Shown: positions 14,317 through 16,613 of the stretch, one piece after another
How the letters are laid out: the number at the start of each line of letters is the position of its first letter
Numbering within the stretch: position 1 is the first letter of the stretch
Assembly: GCA_001723855.1 (NCBI GenBank)
Contig: MCBC01000020.1
Span: 1-16,613, forward strand
Direction of reading: 5' to 3'
Source of the DNA: Candidatus Altarchaeales archaeon WOR_SM1_86-2
GTDB taxonomy: Archaea > Altiarchaeota > Altiarchaeia > IMC4 > MCBC01
DNA length: 16,613 nucleotides
Notes under the pieces: model-generated
What the model was told of the DNA's origin: nothing
What the model saw: the letters and a program-made list of their open reading frames with translations, nothing else
The model's database searches: none
Program-made: the position numbers and the translations under genes

Positions 14317-15084
14317 TTACTCCAACCTATTATTTTGGCATCCGATCCTGACGCAGGTCTTTCCAAAATACTCCCAGACTTCTTCATCAAAATATATTCC
14401 GCATTCCTCGCACTTCACTATCTTTTTACCATCTTTTATCAGATCATGGACATTATCCATGGTGAACGGATCCATTGCTTCCCCGGGAATTTCAGGATAC
14501 CGGGATTCTTTAACCGCCGAAAAACCTTTTGTATGCCTGGGCAGCGGTTTTTGTCTTAGTACTTCAAGAGTTCGCTGCGCGGGTCTTTGAATACGGGTTC
14601 TTTGAGCGGCTGTGCTGCTTTGTTGTTCTCTATATCCCCCTGCATAATACCGGGAAATGTCGCAGGTAGTGCGTTCTTGTCTGCGTCCCTCCAACTCTCT
14701 CATCCTCCGCCTTCTTTCAATGTCTTTTCTCAGTCTTAGTTCTTTTTCTTCCCAACTTCCTGGATGGACGGGATAAAGTTGGTCGAAAATAAACAAGTAC
14801 GGCAGTAGCAATAAAATCGAAAGAACTACTGTATATACCAGGGCCCCGGAATCGCCCAAGGGACCGCCGGTCAATATATTCAGGGTATGGATCACCCCGG
14901 TCGAAGTAATGATGATCAGAATCACTCCTGTAAGAAATATTTCGTCCCTGCTTGGGCAAGAAATCAAAATTTTTAATCGCTCTATAAACGACCCGTGTGC
15001 AGTTATTAATAGGATAATGCATGCCACGGAAAAAATGATTCCAACGAAGATTGCCATTGTAAATCCAACATATATAAATGCCAA
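14317..15084 (-). CDS. Membrane protein with C-terminal RING/U-box-like Cys4 domain
   Basis: This is a 255-residue protein of unknown function. Three hydrophobic segments (about 5-28, 49-71 and 80-102) are followed by a strongly basic helical stretch (110-140), a Gln/Arg/Thr-rich linker and a small C-terminal domain. That domain contains DPFTMDNVHDL (205-215) and a C-x2-C...C-x4-C set (C225, C228, C244, C249) with E-x-W between. The pattern recalls RING or U-box-like prokaryotic zinc domains, but only one four-Cys site is left. The 15084 start is TTG. An ATG at 15057 is the alternative. The frame is open and hydrophobic upstream to the stop at 15145 without any ATG or GTG, so the true N-terminus is uncertain. 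It is divergent from the ribosomal operon. Confidence 0.68.
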   Translation of the reverse strand: MAFIYVGFTMAIFVGIIFSVACIILLITAHGSFIERLKILISCPSRDEIFLTGVILIIITSTGVIHTLNILTGGPLGDSGALVYTVVLSILLLLPYLFIFDQLYPVHPGSWEEKELRLRKDIERRRRMRELEGRRQERTTCDISRYYAGGYREQQSSTAAQRTRIQRPAQRTLEVLRQKPLPRHTKGFSAVKESRYPEIPGEAMDPFTMDNVHDLIKDGKKIVKCEECGIYFDEEVWEYFGKTCVRIGCQNNRLE

Positions 15085-15159
15085 ACCAATACATAACAGG
15101 AATAAACCAAGTAATGCCTGTTCATCACCAAATCCTTTAACATTCTATATTTAATTGTC

Positions 15160-15192
15160 GTCTTTATTTTTATATTAAATTTAATAATTAAC
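15160..15192 (+). promoter_or_regulatory. Probable promoter of the rpl3-rpl4 operon
   Basis: A TATA-like stretch TTTATATTAAAT (about 15169-15180) lies roughly 20 bp before the rpl3 ATG, at a distance fitting a leaderless or near-leaderless transcript. No Shine-Dalgarno sequence precedes the ATG. The divergent membrane protein gene shares this A/T-rich region. Confidence 0.45.
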
Positions 15193-16191
15193 ATGGGAAA
15201 ACGCAGTAAACCAAGGGCAGGATCATTGGCGTACAGCCCGAGAAAGAGAGCGAAGAAGGAAACCCCGAGAATACATTCCTGGAGGGAAACCCTGGAGATA
15301 AACCTCATGGGTTTCGCGGGATATAAAGCGGGAATGACACATGTCATGGCTGTTGATCACGGAAAAAATTCACCGACTTCCGGCATGGAGGTTTTTATCC
15401 CGGTTACGATTGTTGAAACCCCGCCGATGGTCGTGTTCGGGGTTAGATTATACGAGGACGGCTATTCTGGCAAGCGAACCCGTACGGACGTAATCTCCCC
15501 GGAGCTTGATGATAAACTAACCGCCGATTTGAACAAGAGGATAAGTCTGCCAAAAAAGAAAAAAAAGAGTGGTTTGGAGAAGATTGATCCTGAAAAGATA
15601 TCTGACATTCGCTTGCTGGTGTGCACACAGCCGAGATCGGCATCTTTACCAAAGAAAAAGCCGGATGTCATGGAGATTGCCATAGGCGGCGGAAGTGAAG
15701 CGACAGAGGACAAACTTGAATTCGCCAGGGAAATTCTTGGGAAGGAAGTAAAGGCAGAGGATGTATTTAAGGAAAATTCATTTGTTGACATAACCGCAGT
15801 TACAAAGGGTAAAGGGTTCCAGGGACCGGTAAAGAGATGGGGAATTATCGTTCAATCAAGAAAGGTATCCAATAAGAGAAGGCATGTTGGATCGGGCGGC
15901 CCGTGGCATCCCGCAAGAAGGATATGGAGGATCCCAATGCCAGGTCAGATGGGCTATCATACGAGAACCGAGAATAATAAGTTTATTCTGAAGATTGGAG
16001 ATGACGGGGAAGAAGTAACTCCAAAAGGCGGATTTTTAAGATACGGCAAAGTAGGGAATTATGTGATGCTCAAGGGTTCTGTTGCCGGTCCAGCAAAGCG
16101 GCTTATCCGGATAAATCTTCCAAAAAGACCGCATAAAGAAGAAAATTATGAAATAACCCACATAAGCACGGAATCAAAGCAGGGTGTTTAG
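15193..16191 (+). CDS. rpl3: 50S ribosomal protein L3 (uL3)
   Basis: This 332-residue large-subunit protein binds 23S rRNA near the peptidyl-transferase centre. The archaeal/eukaryotic form is clear from GSLAYSPRKRAKKETPRIHS (residues about 10-29), GFAGYKAGMTH (about 40-50), FVDITAVTKGKGFQGPVKRW (about 196-215), and GSGGPWHPARRIWRIPMPGQ (about 236-255) with the conserved tryptophan loop. The length is usual for archaea. It opens the ribosomal protein operon, with uL4 39 bp downstream. A lysine-rich insertion (LPKKKKKSG) near residue 118 is unremarkable for the family. Confidence 0.97.
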   Translation: MGKRSKPRAGSLAYSPRKRAKKETPRIHSWRETLEINLMGFAGYKAGMTHVMAVDHGKNSPTSGMEVFIPVTIVETPPMVVFGVRLYEDGYSGKRTRTDVISPELDDKLTADLNKRISLPKKKKKSGLEKIDPEKISDIRLLVCTQPRSASLPKKKPDVMEIAIGGGSEATEDKLEFAREILGKEVKAEDVFKENSFVDITAVTKGKGFQGPVKRWGIIVQSRKVSNKRRHVGSGGPWHPARRIWRIPMPGQMGYHTRTENNKFILKIGDDGEEVTPKGGFLRYGKVGNYVMLKGSVAGPAKRLIRINLPKRPHKEENYEITHISTESKQGV

Positions 16192-16230
16192 ATTCTTAAT
16201 ATTAATCTCTTAAAAAATAATTAAAAAGAA

Positions 16231-16613
16231 ATGGTAAAAGTATATTCATTGACAGGTAAAAGTACGGGGGAGATAGAACTGCCCGAGGTATTCAAAACCC
16301 CGTACCGCCCGGATTTAATTCAGCGGGCGGTTGTAGCAATCCGGTCCAGAAGGAGGCAGGTTCATGCTACTGATCCGAGTGCGGGCTTAAAAACATCCGC
16401 TGCATACTTCGGTTCAAGAAGACGATCCTACAGACAGACAATAAACAAAGAAATGTCAAGACTGCCGAGGGAAAAACCAGGAGGCGGGGGGCTTGGAAGA
16501 GTGCGAATAGTTCCCCAATCGGTCAAGGGCAGGGTTGCGCATCCGCCAAAGAATAAAGACTGGGGGGAGAAGATCAATAACAAGGAATATAAGTTTGCGT
16601 TAAAGTCTGCAAT
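16231..16613 (+). CDS. rpl4: 50S ribosomal protein L4 (uL4), 5' part
   Basis: The frame from ATG 16231 is open to the window edge (127 complete codons), so the gene is cut by the window and not by a mutation. The translation starts MVKVYSLTGKSTGEIELPEV and contains the archaeal uL4 pattern RPDLIQRAVVAIRSRRRQ, a SRLPREKPGGGGLGRVRIVP loop (the extended tunnel loop) and HPPKNKDWGEKIN. It follows rpl3 by 39 bp in the standard L3-L4 order. Confidence 0.96.
   Translation, partial: MVKVYSLTGKSTGEIELPEVFKTPYRPDLIQRAVVAIRSRRRQVHATDPSAGLKTSAAYFGSRRRSYRQTINKEMSRLPREKPGGGGLGRVRIVPQSVKGRVAHPPKNKDWGEKINNKEYKFALKSA

Overview
The window is chromosomal DNA from an archaeon. The evidence is archaeal-type ribosomal proteins (uL3, uL4, eS6), an archaeal-type pentameric riboflavin synthase (RibC), the archaeal lipid enzyme CDP-archaeol synthase (CarS), two tRNA genes with short introns in bulge-helix-bulge form and no encoded CCA, and A/T-rich promoters placed so that several mRNAs would be nearly leaderless. 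I cannot fix the phylum. An uncultured euryarchaeote-like lineage is my best guess, but nothing here is decisive. No phage, IS element or CRISPR array was seen.

Layout. 1-104: two identical 47-bp palindromic repeats at the left edge. 162-1388: dihydroorotase (pyrC), with an apparent deletion in the barrel core. 1427-1560: five consecutive small stem-loops, then a T run. 1588-1684: tRNA-His with a 21-nt intron. 1700-2146 (-): a four-helix membrane protein built from an internal duplication. 2184-3779: an NhaP-type cation/proton antiporter with a charged helical tail. 4052-6150: a cluster on the + strand holding a GerW/YtfJ protein, a DUF2953 membrane protein (YtfI-like), a minimal GerW-like protein, and a DUF6159-like membrane protein broken by a frameshift. 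6171-7966 (-): tRNA-Arg with a 28-nt intron, a membrane protein starting 7 nt after that tRNA, eS6 with a long charged tail, and ribC. 8007-12963 (-): a 1167-residue protein joining a degenerate HprK/PEPCK-like domain to a complete GTP-type PEP carboxykinase, followed by a homocitrate-synthase-like enzyme carrying a C-terminal Lrp/AsnC-type RAM domain. 13002-13517: carS. 13532-14242 (-): a family 2 glycosyltransferase. 14317-15084 (-): a membrane-anchored protein with a RING/U-box-like Cys4 end. 15193 to the edge: rpl3 and the start of rpl4, the head of the S10-type ribosomal operon.

How the genes may fit together. Most of the window is core metabolism (pyrimidine, riboflavin, PEP/oxaloacetate, homocitrate, archaeal lipid) and translation. 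Two parts look less ordinary. One is the GerW-DUF2953-miniGerW-DUF6159 cluster, an archaeal counterpart of the Bacillus ytfI-ytfJ gene pair whose archaeal role I do not know. The other is the fused PEPCK gene and the RAM-regulated homocitrate synthase behind it, which suggest layered control where central carbon flows into amino-acid or cofactor synthesis.
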